This document shows positions 18,537 through 27,482 of a stretch of 64,000 bases of DNA, piece by piece. Made by a program: the position numbers and the translations under genes. Position 1 is the stretch's first letter. Each line of letters begins with the position of its first letter. Under the pieces are notes generated by a model. The model saw only the letters and a list, made by a program, of their open reading frames with translations, did not search any database and was not told the DNA's origin. The stretch covers positions 1 through 64,000 of the forward strand of contig CAMHNQ010000001.1 in the NCBI GenBank assembly GCA_946186495.1, in the 5' to 3' direction. Origin of the DNA: an uncultured Bacteroidales bacterium. Lineage in GTDB: Bacteria; Bacteroidota; Bacteroidia; Bacteroidales; WCHB1-69.

Positions 18537-19709
18537 ATGCCGAACAACAACGAAAAAGCCACCCCCCGTCGCATCGCCGTCCTCGGCTCGACGGGCTCCA
18601 TGGGTACGCAGGCGTTGGAGGTCATTGCACTCCATCCTGACGTGCTGCAATTAGAAATCATCGCCGCCAACTCCAGCGCGGACCTGCTGATTGAGCAGGC
18701 GAAGAAATACCATCCCAACATCGTGGTTGTGGTGCAGGAGGAGGCCTACCACAAAGTGAAAGAGGCGCTTGCCGATGAGGACGTGAAGGTCTTCTGCGGC
18801 GAGGAATCCCTGTGCGACGTCTGTGAAATGGACTGCGTTGACATGGTATTGTCGTGCATCGTGGGCATCGCGGGGCTAAAGCCGGCTTTCCGCACCGTGT
18901 CGTGCGGCACCCCACTGGCCATCGCCAACAAAGAGACCCTCGTGGTGGCAGGCGAGCTCATCATGCGCACTGCCAAGGAGCACAACGCGCCCGTGCTGCC
19001 CGTGGACTCGGAGCATTCGGCTATCTTCCAATGCCTCGCGGGCGAACAATACAACCCCGTGGAGAAACTGATTATCACGGCTTCCGGTGGCGCGTTCCGG
19101 GGCTATACCAAAGAGCAATTGGAAACGGTCACCCTGCAGAACGCCCTCAAGCATCCCAACTGGAGCATGGGTCCGAAGGTGACTATTGACAGTGCCAGCC
19201 TGATGAACAAGGGGTTGGAGGTCATCGAGGCCAAGTGGCTGTTCAACATGCCGTTGGAGAAAATCGACGTGGTGGTTCACCCGCAGTCGGTCATCCACTC
19301 CATGGTGCAGTTCGAGGACGGTTCCGTGAAGGCACAGCTCGGTGTCCCCGACATGCGGCTGCCCATTCAGTACGCCCTCTCGTACCCGCTCCGACTGCCG
19401 TTACCATATGACAGGCTTGACTTCAACAAATACTCCAAATTAACTTTTGAAATTCCTGATAAAGAGGTCTTTCCTTGTTTAGATATGGCCTATAAGGCCT
19501 CGGCTGCAGGTGGCGGAATGCCTTGCGTGATGAACGCCGCCAACGAGGTGGCCGTCAAGATGTTCATGCAGGAGAAAATCAAGTTCACCGACATCCCGCG
19601 CATCATCGAGCACGCCTTGGCCACGGCACCGGCCGTCAAACCCAAAACCATCGAGGAGTATATAGCACTGGATGCGGAAACGCGGATTCAAATCCAGCAA
19701 ATGGCATGA
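18537..19709 (+). CDS. dxr: 1-deoxy-D-xylulose 5-phosphate reductoisomerase
   Basis: Second step of the MEP isoprenoid pathway, NADPH-dependent. Visible: nucleotide loop VLGSTGSMGTQALEVI (residues 15-30), the NKE motif AIANKETLVVAGE, metal and substrate sites in PVDSEHSAIFQCL, TASGGAFRG, MGPKVTIDSASLMNKGLEVIEA, and HPQSVIHSMVQFEDGSVKAQLG. The chosen start MPNNNEKA gives 390 residues, the usual length; the frame open upstream to 18462 is the hairpin spacer. GSTGSMG instead of the commoner GSTGSIG is a small variation. Confidence 0.96.
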   Translation: MPNNNEKATPRRIAVLGSTGSMGTQALEVIALHPDVLQLEIIAANSSADLLIEQAKKYHPNIVVVVQEEAYHKVKEALADEDVKVFCGEESLCDVCEMDCVDMVLSCIVGIAGLKPAFRTVSCGTPLAIANKETLVVAGELIMRTAKEHNAPVLPVDSEHSAIFQCLAGEQYNPVEKLIITASGGAFRGYTKEQLETVTLQNALKHPNWSMGPKVTIDSASLMNKGLEVIEAKWLFNMPLEKIDVVVHPQSVIHSMVQFEDGSVKAQLGVPDMRLPIQYALSYPLRLPLPYDRLDFNKYSKLTFEIPDKEVFPCLDMAYKASAAGGGMPCVMNAANEVAVKMFMQEKIKFTDIPRIIEHALATAPAVKPKTIEEYIALDAETRIQIQQMA

Positions 19710-19779
19710 ACTGCGGATTGCGCATGTCAGGGTGATGTGGTTATGGGTTATAGAAGCCAATGCGAGACTAAAGCGGGTT

Positions 19780-20727
19780 CTATTTCAAATGTATAAGCGC
19801 CGCAGCCCCTAACACGGCCGCCTCGTTGGACTGAAGTTTGGAGAGTTGAATGGAGATATCCTTGTCATATATATATAACAGGTGTTCATTGAAGTAGTGG
19901 CGTAGGGGGCGCATGAGTGCTTCCCCGGCGCGGGTGGGTCCGCCCATGAGGAAGAACGCCTCCGGGGAGCAGAAGGTGGCGATGTTCGAAAGCCCGATGC
20001 CAAGCCAGTAGGCGGTGATGTCGTAGGTTTTCAGCGCCAGCGGGTCGCCGGCGACGGCCATCTCCCCGATGTCCTTGCAGGTGAGTTCGGGGCCCCTGAA
20101 ATTGTCCTGGAACTCGCCTTTTGCGGCCTCCTCCCGGTAGGTCTGGCAGATGCCCCGTGCGGAGGCGTACATCTCCAGGCAGCCCTTTCGGCCGCAGCTG
20201 CAGAGTCTGTCGCTGAACGGGTTGACGATGGCATGCCCGAGTTCGCCGGCCATGCAGCCCCGCCCGTGGATGAGGCGGCCGTCGGCGAAGATTCCGCTGC
20301 CCACGCCGGTGCCGAGGGTGATGGTCACGAAATGCTGCATAAGCTTCGCGCCGCCGTAGATGTGCTCGCCGAGGGCGGCGGCGTCCGCGTCGTTGGAGAG
20401 CGTGACCGGCATCCCAAGCATGGTCTCCAGCATACTGCAGATCGGGATCAACTCCTTCATGCGCAGGTTCGCCGTGTTGGCGCCGATGCAGCCGGTGGCG
20501 AAGTTCGCGTTCGGCGCACCAATGCCCACCCCCGCAACCTTCGGATGCCCGTTTTCCGCCAGCAGTGACTTGATGGCTTCCGCCATGTCGAGGATGTAGG
20601 GATGATGGTCGCTGTATTCAGCGGTTTTCAAGATTTTGTGACACAGCACCTTCCCGTCTGGGTTCACCAATCCGATGTCGGTGTTGGTGCCGCCAATATC
20701 TATGCCTATGGCTAACTTGTTCATCAT
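19780..20727 (-). CDS. ROK-family sugar kinase (glucokinase-like)
   Basis: A 315-residue ATP-dependent sugar kinase. Phosphate loop IGIDIGGTNTDIGLV, catalytic aspartate in SNDADAAALGE, TLGTGVGSGIF, the glycine-rich GRGCMAGELGH, and the ROK zinc motif CSCGRKGCLE (CxCGxxGCxE). No N-terminal helix-turn-helix, so an enzyme and not a NagC-type repressor. Glucose is the likely substrate, but N-acetyl sugars cannot be excluded. Two ATGs lie side by side at 20727 and 20724. Convergent with dxr. Confidence 0.9.
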   Translation of the reverse strand: MMNKLAIGIDIGGTNTDIGLVNPDGKVLCHKILKTAEYSDHHPYILDMAEAIKSLLAENGHPKVAGVGIGAPNANFATGCIGANTANLRMKELIPICSMLETMLGMPVTLSNDADAAALGEHIYGGAKLMQHFVTITLGTGVGSGIFADGRLIHGRGCMAGELGHAIVNPFSDRLCSCGRKGCLEMYASARGICQTYREEAAKGEFQDNFRGPELTCKDIGEMAVAGDPLALKTYDITAYWLGIGLSNIATFCSPEAFFLMGGPTRAGEALMRPLRHYFNEHLLYIYDKDISIQLSKLQSNEAAVLGAAALIHLK

Positions 20728-20764
20728 TGAGGGTTTTCCAAATGTCTTTTTGATTTTCCGGGCG

Positions 20765-20772
20765 CAAAAGTA
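20765..20772 (-). promoter_or_regulatory. -7 box for the ROK kinase
   Basis: TACTTTTG followed by CGCC on the minus strand, 38 bases before the start. Confidence 0.6.
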
Positions 20773-20817
20773 ATATAAATACGCTTACGAGTGTGCCGCT
20801 TGTCTCAAAAAAAATAT

Positions 20818-20825
20818 TATTTTCG
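20818..20825 (+). promoter_or_regulatory. -7-like box for the DUF349 gene
   Basis: TATTTTCG, one mismatch from TATTTTTG, 41 bases before the ATG at 20866. Confidence 0.45.
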
Positions 20826-20865
20826 CCGCCGTTTTTATTAATCACAAAAAAACTCCAAAAAAAGT

Positions 20866-23043
20866 ATGGAACCACAAGAACTTCTTCACCCGGAAAACTC
20901 TGAAATTCAGAACAATGAGGTGAACTCCGAGGTCTCTCAAGAGATCCAAACCGTTAGTGAAAATGCAACTCCCGCATCCGCAGTGGAATCAGAAAACGCG
21001 GAACCCGTTTCGGAACCGCAAACCGAAGCTTCCGCTGAGGAAACCCAGGAGACGCCAGTAGACCAGCCGGAAGCTGCGGAAATGCCCGCTCAAGAGACTG
21101 CCGGTGAAAAGGAGCAGGATGAGAAACATCCAGTAGAAGAGGCATCCCCGGCGGCCCAGGAACAAACTGAGGAACCAGGGCAACCCGAGGAGACCCTTGA
21201 GCAGGTAGAGGCCGAGTACGCAAACTTCGACCTCCCCATGCTGGTCGCCGAGCTCGAGAAGTTGGTCGTCGAGCGCAACTTCAACATCATCAAGCAACGC
21301 GTGGGTGTCATCCGTGCCAAGGCACTCGAGTTCCTGCGCGAACGCCGTCGCGCACGCCAGGCCGAGTACGAGGCTGCCAAAGCCGCCGCCGAAGCCGCTG
21401 CCGCCGAACTCCCTGAGGGTCAGGAGGCACCCGCCGTCACCGAACCCGAGCACGAACCCGACGAACTCGAACAACGCTTCAACGCCGCCTTCCAGACATT
21501 CAAAGACAACAAGGCTGCCTTTATTGAAGAACTTGAGCAGCAGAAAGTCAAGAACTTGGAACTTAAGAATAAAATCATAGAGGACCTCAAACGCCTCCTC
21601 GAAACCGAAACCAACCTCAAGGTCCTGAACGACAACGTGAAGGAGTTCCAGGAACAGTGGAAAGCCATCGGCCCCGTGCCGCAAGCCGAGTCCACCAACC
21701 TCTGGCAGAATTACCATTTTTATATTGAGAAATTCTTCGACATTATCCGCATGAACCGCGAAATGCGCATGTTGGACTACAAGAAGAACCTTGAAAGCAA
21801 ACTCCAGATTTGCGAGAAAGCAGAATCACTCCTGTTGAACGACTCCATCAATCAGTCGTTCAACGAATTGCAGGAACTCCACCGCCAATGGAAGGAGATC
21901 GGGCCGGTGCCGGATGACAAGAAAGAGGAAATCTGGGAACGCTTCAAAACCGCTTCCGACCAAATCAACCAGCGCAGAAGAGAGCACTACGACAAACTCT
22001 TCGCCGAGGAACAGAACAACTACAACGCCAAGGTCGTGCTCTGCGAGCAGGCCGAAGAACTGGTGGCCAAACCCGTCGAACAGGTCTCCGAATACAATGA
22101 GATCAGCGACAAGCTGACTGAACTGTTCAACCTCTGGAAAACCCTGGGCCCAGCCCCCGCAAAGCTCAACGATGAAATCTGGATGCGCTTCAAGTCCACC
22201 CTCGACAAATTCTTCCAGCAGAAGAAAGAGCATTTCCAGCAGATCAAGGACACACAGATGCAGAACTACAACCAGAAACTGAACCTCGCCATTCAAGCAG
22301 AGGGCATCGCCGACAGAACAGACTGGAAACAGGCTACCGACGAGATTCTGGCCCTGCAGACCGAATGGAAAGGCATCGGTGCCACACCTCGCAAATACTC
22401 CGACCAGGTGTGGAAACGCTTCCGCGCCGCCTGCGACAAGTTTTTCGAAGCTAAGGCCAAGTTCTTCAGCAATGTACAAGGAGAGGAAAATGAGAATCTC
22501 AAGAAGAAAGAGGAACTCATCCAGAAAATCCTGAGCTACGAGTTCGGCGAGGACCGCAATGCCAACCTCGACGCGATGAAGGCCTACCAAAAAGAGTGGC
22601 TGGAAATCGGCTTCGTGCCGCGTGCCGACAAAGACCGCATCTACACCGAGTACCGCAACGCCATCAACAAACGTTTTGCAGAACTGAAGGTCAGCGCCGA
22701 CGACGTGCGCCACAACCGCTACCAGTCCCGCATCAACGACATCATGCGCAACCCCAACGCGGACAAACTCATCGACAAGGAGAAAAACTTCCTCACCACC
22801 AAGCTTGCCCGCCTGAAGGATGACATCGTGCTGTGGGAGAATAACCTGGGCTTCTTCTCCAACTCCAAGAACGCCGAAATCCTGACGGCCGAATTCCGCA
22901 AGAAAATCGAGTCCGCCAAGAAGGAGGTCGCCGAGCTGGAATACAAAATCAAAATGATGAACAACCCCAAGGCTAAGGACGAGACCCCTGCCGAGACCGA
23001 AGAGAAACCGGCAGCCGAGACCGAAACCCCCGCCGAAGCTTAG
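20866..23043 (+). CDS. DUF349-repeat protein, 725 aa
   Basis: A long, highly charged, mostly helical protein of unknown function that is widespread in Bacteroidota. Residues 1-120 are a low-complexity Glu/Pro/Ala segment. Then come five DUF349-type repeats recognisable by W-K-x-I-G-x-x-P: QWKAIGPVPQAES, QWKEIGPVPDDKK, LWKTLGPAPAKLN, EWKGIGATPRKYS and EWLEIGFVPRADK, each followed by an aromatic-rich helix. The C-terminus returns to acidic Pro/Glu/Ala repeats. No signal peptide or membrane segment, so probably cytoplasmic. Single-gene transcript as far as can be seen. Confidence 0.85.
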   Translation: MEPQELLHPENSEIQNNEVNSEVSQEIQTVSENATPASAVESENAEPVSEPQTEASAEETQETPVDQPEAAEMPAQETAGEKEQDEKHPVEEASPAAQEQTEEPGQPEETLEQVEAEYANFDLPMLVAELEKLVVERNFNIIKQRVGVIRAKALEFLRERRRARQAEYEAAKAAAEAAAAELPEGQEAPAVTEPEHEPDELEQRFNAAFQTFKDNKAAFIEELEQQKVKNLELKNKIIEDLKRLLETETNLKVLNDNVKEFQEQWKAIGPVPQAESTNLWQNYHFYIEKFFDIIRMNREMRMLDYKKNLESKLQICEKAESLLLNDSINQSFNELQELHRQWKEIGPVPDDKKEEIWERFKTASDQINQRRREHYDKLFAEEQNNYNAKVVLCEQAEELVAKPVEQVSEYNEISDKLTELFNLWKTLGPAPAKLNDEIWMRFKSTLDKFFQQKKEHFQQIKDTQMQNYNQKLNLAIQAEGIADRTDWKQATDEILALQTEWKGIGATPRKYSDQVWKRFRAACDKFFEAKAKFFSNVQGEENENLKKKEELIQKILSYEFGEDRNANLDAMKAYQKEWLEIGFVPRADKDRIYTEYRNAINKRFAELKVSADDVRHNRYQSRINDIMRNPNADKLIDKEKNFLTTKLARLKDDIVLWENNLGFFSNSKNAEILTAEFRKKIESAKKEVAELEYKIKMMNNPKAKDETPAETEEKPAAETETPAEA

Positions 23044-23077
23044 TTGTCCGTCAAACATAACCGTCAACTACAACCGC

Positions 23078-23130
23078 AGACAATGACTGTGGCTATGAAC
23101 AACACCCGATTATAGTCATGGTCATTGTCT
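23078..23130 (+). terminator. Inverted repeat after the DUF349 gene
   Basis: AGACAATGACTGTGGCTAT (23078-23096) pairs with ATAGTCATGGTCATTGTCT (23112-23130) with three mismatches around a 15-base loop. It lies 20 bases before the next ATG and is followed by TTGTT, so it could stop transcription or sit in the leader of the DUF2147 gene. Confidence 0.45.
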
Positions 23131-23148
23131 TTGTTATGGTCAAAGCCC

Positions 23149-23607
23149 ATGTCAAAAGTCATCGTCATCCTTTTCGCGCTTTTAGCCCCCGTTTTGCCAG
23201 CGATTGCCCAGAACGATGCGGCAGACAAGATAACTGGCATCTATTATGTATCGGACGACACCTCCGAGGAGGACTGCAAGGTCAAGATATACAAGGACAA
23301 GTCCGGCACTTACAGCGGTCGCATCATCTGGGTTAAGAACCCTACTTTCAAGGACGGCAGTCCAAAGCGCGACATCATGAACCCCGACCCTGCCAAGCGC
23401 AACACCCCCGGCGACCAGATCCCGCTCGTCTTCCATTTCAAGTATGACCCCAAGAAGAACCAGTGGGTTGACGGGGCGATTTACGACCCTGTCCACGGGA
23501 AGACCTACAAGTGCAAGATGTGGTTCGAAGATGACAAGACCCTGCGTGTGCGCGGCTACATCGGTGTCCCCGCCCTCGGCCGCACCATGACCTGGAAAAA
23601 GCTGTAG
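23149..23607 (+). CDS. Exported DUF2147 protein
   Basis: A 152-residue secreted protein. Signal peptide MSKVIVILFALLAPVLPAIAQ, then a DUF2147 domain: ITGIYYVSDDTSEEDCKVKIY, the YSGRIIWVKNP string, GDQIPLVFHFKY, GAIYDPVHGKTYKCKMW and a final LGRTMTWKKL. The family is a small beta-barrel of unknown function. The start is the second ATG (23149), since it begins the signal peptide; 23125 is open but adds a charged extension. Confidence 0.85.
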   Translation: MSKVIVILFALLAPVLPAIAQNDAADKITGIYYVSDDTSEEDCKVKIYKDKSGTYSGRIIWVKNPTFKDGSPKRDIMNPDPAKRNTPGDQIPLVFHFKYDPKKNQWVDGAIYDPVHGKTYKCKMWFEDDKTLRVRGYIGVPALGRTMTWKKL

Positions 23608-23655
23608 TGCGCGGCATTTCGCATTTCCGAACCTTTAACCGAATAACACGCAAAA

Positions 23656-24042
23656 ATGGAAAAATTAGACGTTCGAATCGACAAATGGCTCTGGATGGTG
23701 CGGCTGTTCAAGACACGCTCCATAGCCACGGAGGCCTGCAACGCAGGCAAGGTGAAGCTCAACGGCGAAAACGTGAAACCCTCCCGTGACGTGCGCAAAG
23801 GCGAAGTGTACGAGGTGCATATCGGATCGCTGAACAAAACAGTGGAAGTCGTTGACGCACCAAAGAGCAGGGTGGGCGCACCGCTTGTGCCGCAGTACTG
23901 CACCGACCTCACCCCCCAAAGCGAGTACGACCGTATGAAGACCCTCAAGACACAGGAGTTCCGTCCTCACGGACTCGGACGCCCCACCAAACGCGACCGC
24001 CGCCAACTTGACTTCATCAAAGAGAATTATTTTGAGGAGTGA
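23656..24042 (+). CDS. S4-domain RNA-binding protein, Hsp15-like
   Basis: A 128-residue protein with an S4 domain (residues 4-60: VRIDKWLWMVRLFKTRSIATEACNAG and VKLNGENVKPSRDVRKGE) and a basic tail (GRPTKRDRR). Hsp15 (HslR) rescues 50S subunits carrying stalled peptidyl-tRNA after heat shock; the same architecture is seen here. The acidic DFIKENYFEE end is an extra detail. Confidence 0.88.
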   Translation: MEKLDVRIDKWLWMVRLFKTRSIATEACNAGKVKLNGENVKPSRDVRKGEVYEVHIGSLNKTVEVVDAPKSRVGAPLVPQYCTDLTPQSEYDRMKTLKTQEFRPHGLGRPTKRDRRQLDFIKENYFEE

Positions 24043-24128
24043 TATGCGGCTTGAGGCACGTTGTTGAGAGATTTTTCGTGTTCCGGGTTCTGAATTTCCT
24101 GTTTTCAAGTTAAAATTTTCAATTAGTC

Positions 24129-24839
24129 ATGCTGATCATCCTTACAGCCTCCCTCCTTCCCGTCGTTCTGCTGATGGGGTACATCTACAAACGCGACACC
24201 TTCAACAAAGAGCCATGGCCGCTCTTGCTGAAGGCATTCCTTTTCGGGGTGTTGTCGGCATTGATCGATATCCCGGTGGCGGGTTTTGTGCAGTTCATCG
24301 TGCCCAAAGTTTTCTCCTCTCCCGGATGGGACGCTTTCCACACGGCGTTTTTCGGAGCGGCATTCCCTGAGGAGTTCTGCAAACTGCTGATGCTCTATCT
24401 CTGCATCTGGAAGAACCCGTATTTCGACGAGTATTTCGACGGTGTGGAGTATGCGGCTTTCCTGGGGCTCGGTTTTGCGGGCTTCGAGAATGTCCTCTAC
24501 ATCTTGCAGGGCGGCCTCGGGCTGGCTGTGGGACGCGGCATCTTCGCAGTCCCTGCACACTTCTTCTTCGCCATTTTCATGGGCTATTTCTTCTCGATGG
24601 CGCGATTCCGTTACCACAAACGGCGTAGGTACCTGCTGCTGGCCTACATCGTGCCGGTGCTCCTGCACGGCACCTACGACTTCCTCCTGATGTACAGGAA
24701 CAACCTCAGTGGCGTCGAGGGTGATACGATGCAGGAGTTGGACCCTCTCTCCGGCATTCTTTACGGCACTTTTTTGGTGTTCTTCTTCTTTGTGTGGAGG
24801 GCTGCCACGCGCAGGGTGAACAATATGTCGGGGCAGTGA
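24129..24839 (+). CDS. PrsW-family intramembrane protease
   Basis: A 236-residue membrane protein with about seven hydrophobic segments. Conserved PrsW/CAAX-like motifs are present: PEEFCKLLML (EE-x-x-K), GFAGFENVLY (E in the second metal-binding helix), PAHFFFAIFMGY and VLLHGTYDFL (histidines). In Bacillus, PrsW cleaves an anti-sigma factor; whether this protein does so is unknown, and no anti-sigma gene is adjacent. Confidence 0.88.
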   Translation: MLIILTASLLPVVLLMGYIYKRDTFNKEPWPLLLKAFLFGVLSALIDIPVAGFVQFIVPKVFSSPGWDAFHTAFFGAAFPEEFCKLLMLYLCIWKNPYFDEYFDGVEYAAFLGLGFAGFENVLYILQGGLGLAVGRGIFAVPAHFFFAIFMGYFFSMARFRYHKRRRYLLLAYIVPVLLHGTYDFLLMYRNNLSGVEGDTMQELDPLSGILYGTFLVFFFFVWRAATRRVNNMSGQ

Positions 24840-24895
24840 AAGAACAAAAAAAAATCCACATAGTCGTTTTTTTGCTCTCGTTTCCAAATTATTTT

Positions 24896-24903
24896 TATTT
24901 TTG
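24896..24903 (+). promoter_or_regulatory. -7 box for the DUF4878 lipoprotein gene
   Basis: TATTTTTG then CACC, with a TTTG at 24871-24874 at about the right distance for a -33 element. Leader of about 165 bases. Confidence 0.6.
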
Positions 24904-25071
24904 CACCTGCAATTAAAACCGTTGTTAAAAAAAACAACAAAGGGACGGAAATGCGGGTGTATGGCGGTCGTGAGGCCCTGCCCGGAGATATGCAGGACTT
25001 GTACGACATACGGAAAGGGGTGTCGGGAAAATGTTTGGAAACCCTATTTATTCACAAAAATACATAGCATT

Positions 25072-25443
25072 ATGAAAAAATTAGTCGTTTTGATCTTCTC
25101 TCTGGCCGCCATCTTCGGCATGGCCGCTTGCAAATCCTCTTCGCCGTCTGACACGGTGACCGCCTACTATAAGGCTTTGCAGACTCCCGATTATGAGAAA
25201 GCGCTGACCTACACCGACATCACCGACAAGGAAGAGGTCCAGAAACAGCTTGAAAAGCTACAAGGCTTTAACGTGAAAGTGGTGGATTTTGAGATTCTTT
25301 CGGAAACCATTTCCGAAGACGGAAACAGTGCCGTCGTGGAGGTGAAGCACAGTGTGACCTCCTCCTTCAGCGAAACCCCCGAAGAGAGTACGAAAAAGCT
25401 TGATTTGGTGAAAGTTGACGGCAAATGGAAACTCCATGAGTAA
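25072..25443 (+). CDS. DUF4878-type lipoprotein
   Basis: A 123-residue exported lipoprotein. Signal peptide and lipobox MKKLVVLIFSLAAIFGMAAC (C20), then an NTF2-like small domain: SPSDTVTAYYKALQTPDYEKAL, a central helix region DKEEVQKQLEKL, and strands ending KLDLVKVDGKWKLHE. The family is unassigned in function and common in Bacteroidales. The stop overlaps the ATG of the next lipoprotein by eight bases. Confidence 0.82.
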   Translation: MKKLVVLIFSLAAIFGMAACKSSSPSDTVTAYYKALQTPDYEKALTYTDITDKEEVQKQLEKLQGFNVKVVDFEILSETISEDGNSAVVEVKHSVTSSFSETPEESTKKLDLVKVDGKWKLHE

Positions 25444-26104
25444 CCCTTTGTCCCGGAAAACCAATGGCAGAGACGGTGGGCGCATCGTCTCTGTTTTTTT
25501 GTTGTCGCTCGGGCTGCTGTCTCTTTTGGGTTGCCGCTCTAAGGTGACGCCTGTCTGCTACGATTTGCCCGACACGGTGGAGTTGCGCAGCGGCGACCTT
25601 GCTTTCCGGAAAGGGGAGAGTAGGGAAGGCAGGGCCGTGACAACCTTGGACCGAGGCAGCGACTACACCCATGTGGGTATGGTGGTGTGGCATAACGGAG
25701 CTTGGTATGTGCTGCACGCAGTGCCGGGTGAACGCGCTACGGAACAGGAGGAGGACAGCGTGAAGATAGAACCCTTAGGGACGTTTTACCGCAGCGACCG
25801 TGCCGTGAAAGGCGGTCTCTACCGTTATCCCATGGCTGACGACGACACCCTGCGCCTGCTCAGGCGGGGTCTGTCGCTCTACTCCAGCCGCCACCCGCTT
25901 TTCGACAGTCGGTTTGACGCCCATGACACGACGGCGTTTTATTGCACGGAACTGGTATGCTTTCTGTATCAGCAGGTTTTGGGTGTTGACCTTTCCGAGG
26001 GCCGCCGGCACGACCTGCCGCTATACCCGAACCTGATCTTCTGCTCGGATGTTTTCCGCAACCCCCAACTGTCGGAAGTCCATGCCTTTCAGGTTTCGCG
26101 TTAA
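25436..26104 (+). CDS. YiiX/YebB-like NlpC/P60 cysteine hydrolase, lipoprotein
   Basis: A 222-residue lipoprotein (LLSLLGC lipobox) with a permuted papain-like fold. RSGDLAFRKGESREGRAV begins the domain, the histidine lies in SDYTHVGMVVW and the nucleophile in FYCTELVCFLY, the usual H...C-x-E-L pattern of YiiX-like proteins. Such enzymes are proposed to cut amide or lipid bonds in the envelope; the substrate is unknown. The start at 25436 lies inside the previous gene's end, implying translational coupling. Confidence 0.82.
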   Translation: MSNPLSRKTNGRDGGRIVSVFLLSLGLLSLLGCRSKVTPVCYDLPDTVELRSGDLAFRKGESREGRAVTTLDRGSDYTHVGMVVWHNGAWYVLHAVPGERATEQEEDSVKIEPLGTFYRSDRAVKGGLYRYPMADDDTLRLLRRGLSLYSSRHPLFDSRFDAHDTTAFYCTELVCFLYQQVLGVDLSEGRRHDLPLYPNLIFCSDVFRNPQLSEVHAFQVSR

Positions 26105-26135
26105 GCGGTCGGATTGGAAATGTTCAGAAAAATAG

Positions 26136-26143
26136 TATTTTTG
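26136..26143 (+). promoter_or_regulatory. -7 box for aminopeptidase P
   Basis: TATTTTTG then CCCA, with TTG at 26114-26116 spaced 19 bases upstream, matching a -33 element. The ATG is 17 bases further. Confidence 0.7.
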
Positions 26144-26160
26144 CCCACAAATTCAGAACG

Positions 26161-27447
26161 ATGCGTTATCAACCCCTATCAGCAGATTTTTACACCCGCA
26201 ACCGCCGCAATGTGGTCGGCGAGATGGCGGAGAACTCCGTGGCGGTACTCGTCTCCCACGACGAATACCCGCGTTGCGGTGACACCACTCACCCTTTCCG
26301 ACAGAATTCGGAGCTGCTTTACCTCTGCGGCATTGACCAGGAGGAGACCACCTTGCTGCTCGCTCCGTGGCATCCGAACCCCGCCTATCGAGAGGCCCTC
26401 TTCATCAAGAACCCGTCGCCGGAGAAGATCGTCTGGTTCGGCCACCGGCTCTCCAAAGCCGACGCCTCTAAGATTTCCGGCATCCGGAACGTCTATTTCA
26501 ACGAGGAGTTCGAAAGCGTCCTCAACGCCGTGATGGTGCAGTCGGAGCATGTCTATCTCCACATCCCCGAGGATCCGCGTTTCCGGCAGGAACTGCCCAC
26601 CCGCGAGATCCGTTTCGCCAAACGGCTGAGGAGGGACTATCCGCTGCACGACTACCGTCGCCTCGCCCCGATCCTCTACCCGCTGCGCAATGTGAAGTGC
26701 GCCGAGGAATTGGAGACGATGAAGAAGGCCTGCGAAATCACCGGCAAGATGTTCCGCCGGGCTCTGTCTGCCATCAAACCCGGAAAATACGAATACGAGA
26801 TTGAGGCCGAGATGACCTACGAACTGCTCCGGAACGGCGCGACCGCCCATTCCTTCGCACCTATCATCGCTGCCGGCCCCGACACCTGCATCCTTCATTA
26901 TGTCAAAAATGACAAGCAGATGCGGGATGGCGATCTGCTGCTGATGGATTTCGGCGCGGAGTATGCCAACTATGCCGGCGACTGCTCGCGCACGGTGCCT
27001 GTGAACGGCAGGTTCACCCCAAGACAAAAGGCCGTCTATGAGTCTGTACTCGCCATATATAAGGAAACTATCCCGCTCTTCACGCCTGGCATGACCATCC
27101 ACAAAATCAACGACTATGTCTTCAAACGGATGGACGAGGAGCTGATCAAGTTGGGACTCTACACGCAAAGGGATGTGGATGAGCAGAACCCCGCAATGCC
27201 CTGTTTCAAAAAGTACTACATGCATAATACCAGCCATTTTATCGGTTTGGACGTGCATGACGTGGGACAGCGCGACTGGGTGTTCCAACCCGGCAACGTG
27301 CTGAGCTGCGAACCCGGCATCTATATTGCCGAGGAGGGCATCGGCGTGCGCATCGAAACAGATGTGGTGGTCGCCGAAAACCCCGTCGACCTCATGGCGG
27401 ACGTGCCGGTGGAAGTCGAGGACATCGAACGACTGATGTGCGTTTAG
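26161..27447 (+). CDS. pepP: Xaa-Pro aminopeptidase (aminopeptidase P family)
   Basis: A 428-residue M24 metallopeptidase removing N-terminal residues before proline. Residues 1-170 are the creatinase-like N-terminal domain (DEYPRCGDTTHPFRQNSELL). The pita-bread domain has metal ligands in LLMDFGAEYANYAGDCSRTVPV (two Asp), HNTSHFIGLDVHDVG (His), and GNVLSCEPGIYI and GVRIETDVVV (two Glu). Cytoplasmic, with no signal peptide. Followed 35 bases later by the KamB-like gene on the same strand. Confidence 0.92.
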   Translation: MRYQPLSADFYTRNRRNVVGEMAENSVAVLVSHDEYPRCGDTTHPFRQNSELLYLCGIDQEETTLLLAPWHPNPAYREALFIKNPSPEKIVWFGHRLSKADASKISGIRNVYFNEEFESVLNAVMVQSEHVYLHIPEDPRFRQELPTREIRFAKRLRRDYPLHDYRRLAPILYPLRNVKCAEELETMKKACEITGKMFRRALSAIKPGKYEYEIEAEMTYELLRNGATAHSFAPIIAAGPDTCILHYVKNDKQMRDGDLLLMDFGAEYANYAGDCSRTVPVNGRFTPRQKAVYESVLAIYKETIPLFTPGMTIHKINDYVFKRMDEELIKLGLYTQRDVDEQNPAMPCFKKYYMHNTSHFIGLDVHDVGQRDWVFQPGNVLSCEPGIYIAEEGIGVRIETDVVVAENPVDLMADVPVEVEDIERLMCV

Positions 27448-27482
27448 CCGTAACAATCCGAAGCGCTCACTACGAACTGAAA

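Noticed and set aside
24951..25067. A 38-codon frame in the leader of the DUF4878 lipoprotein gene
   Set aside because: It starts with ATG and lies in a long leader, but the peptide shows no family pattern, no regulatory codon run and no hairpin after it.
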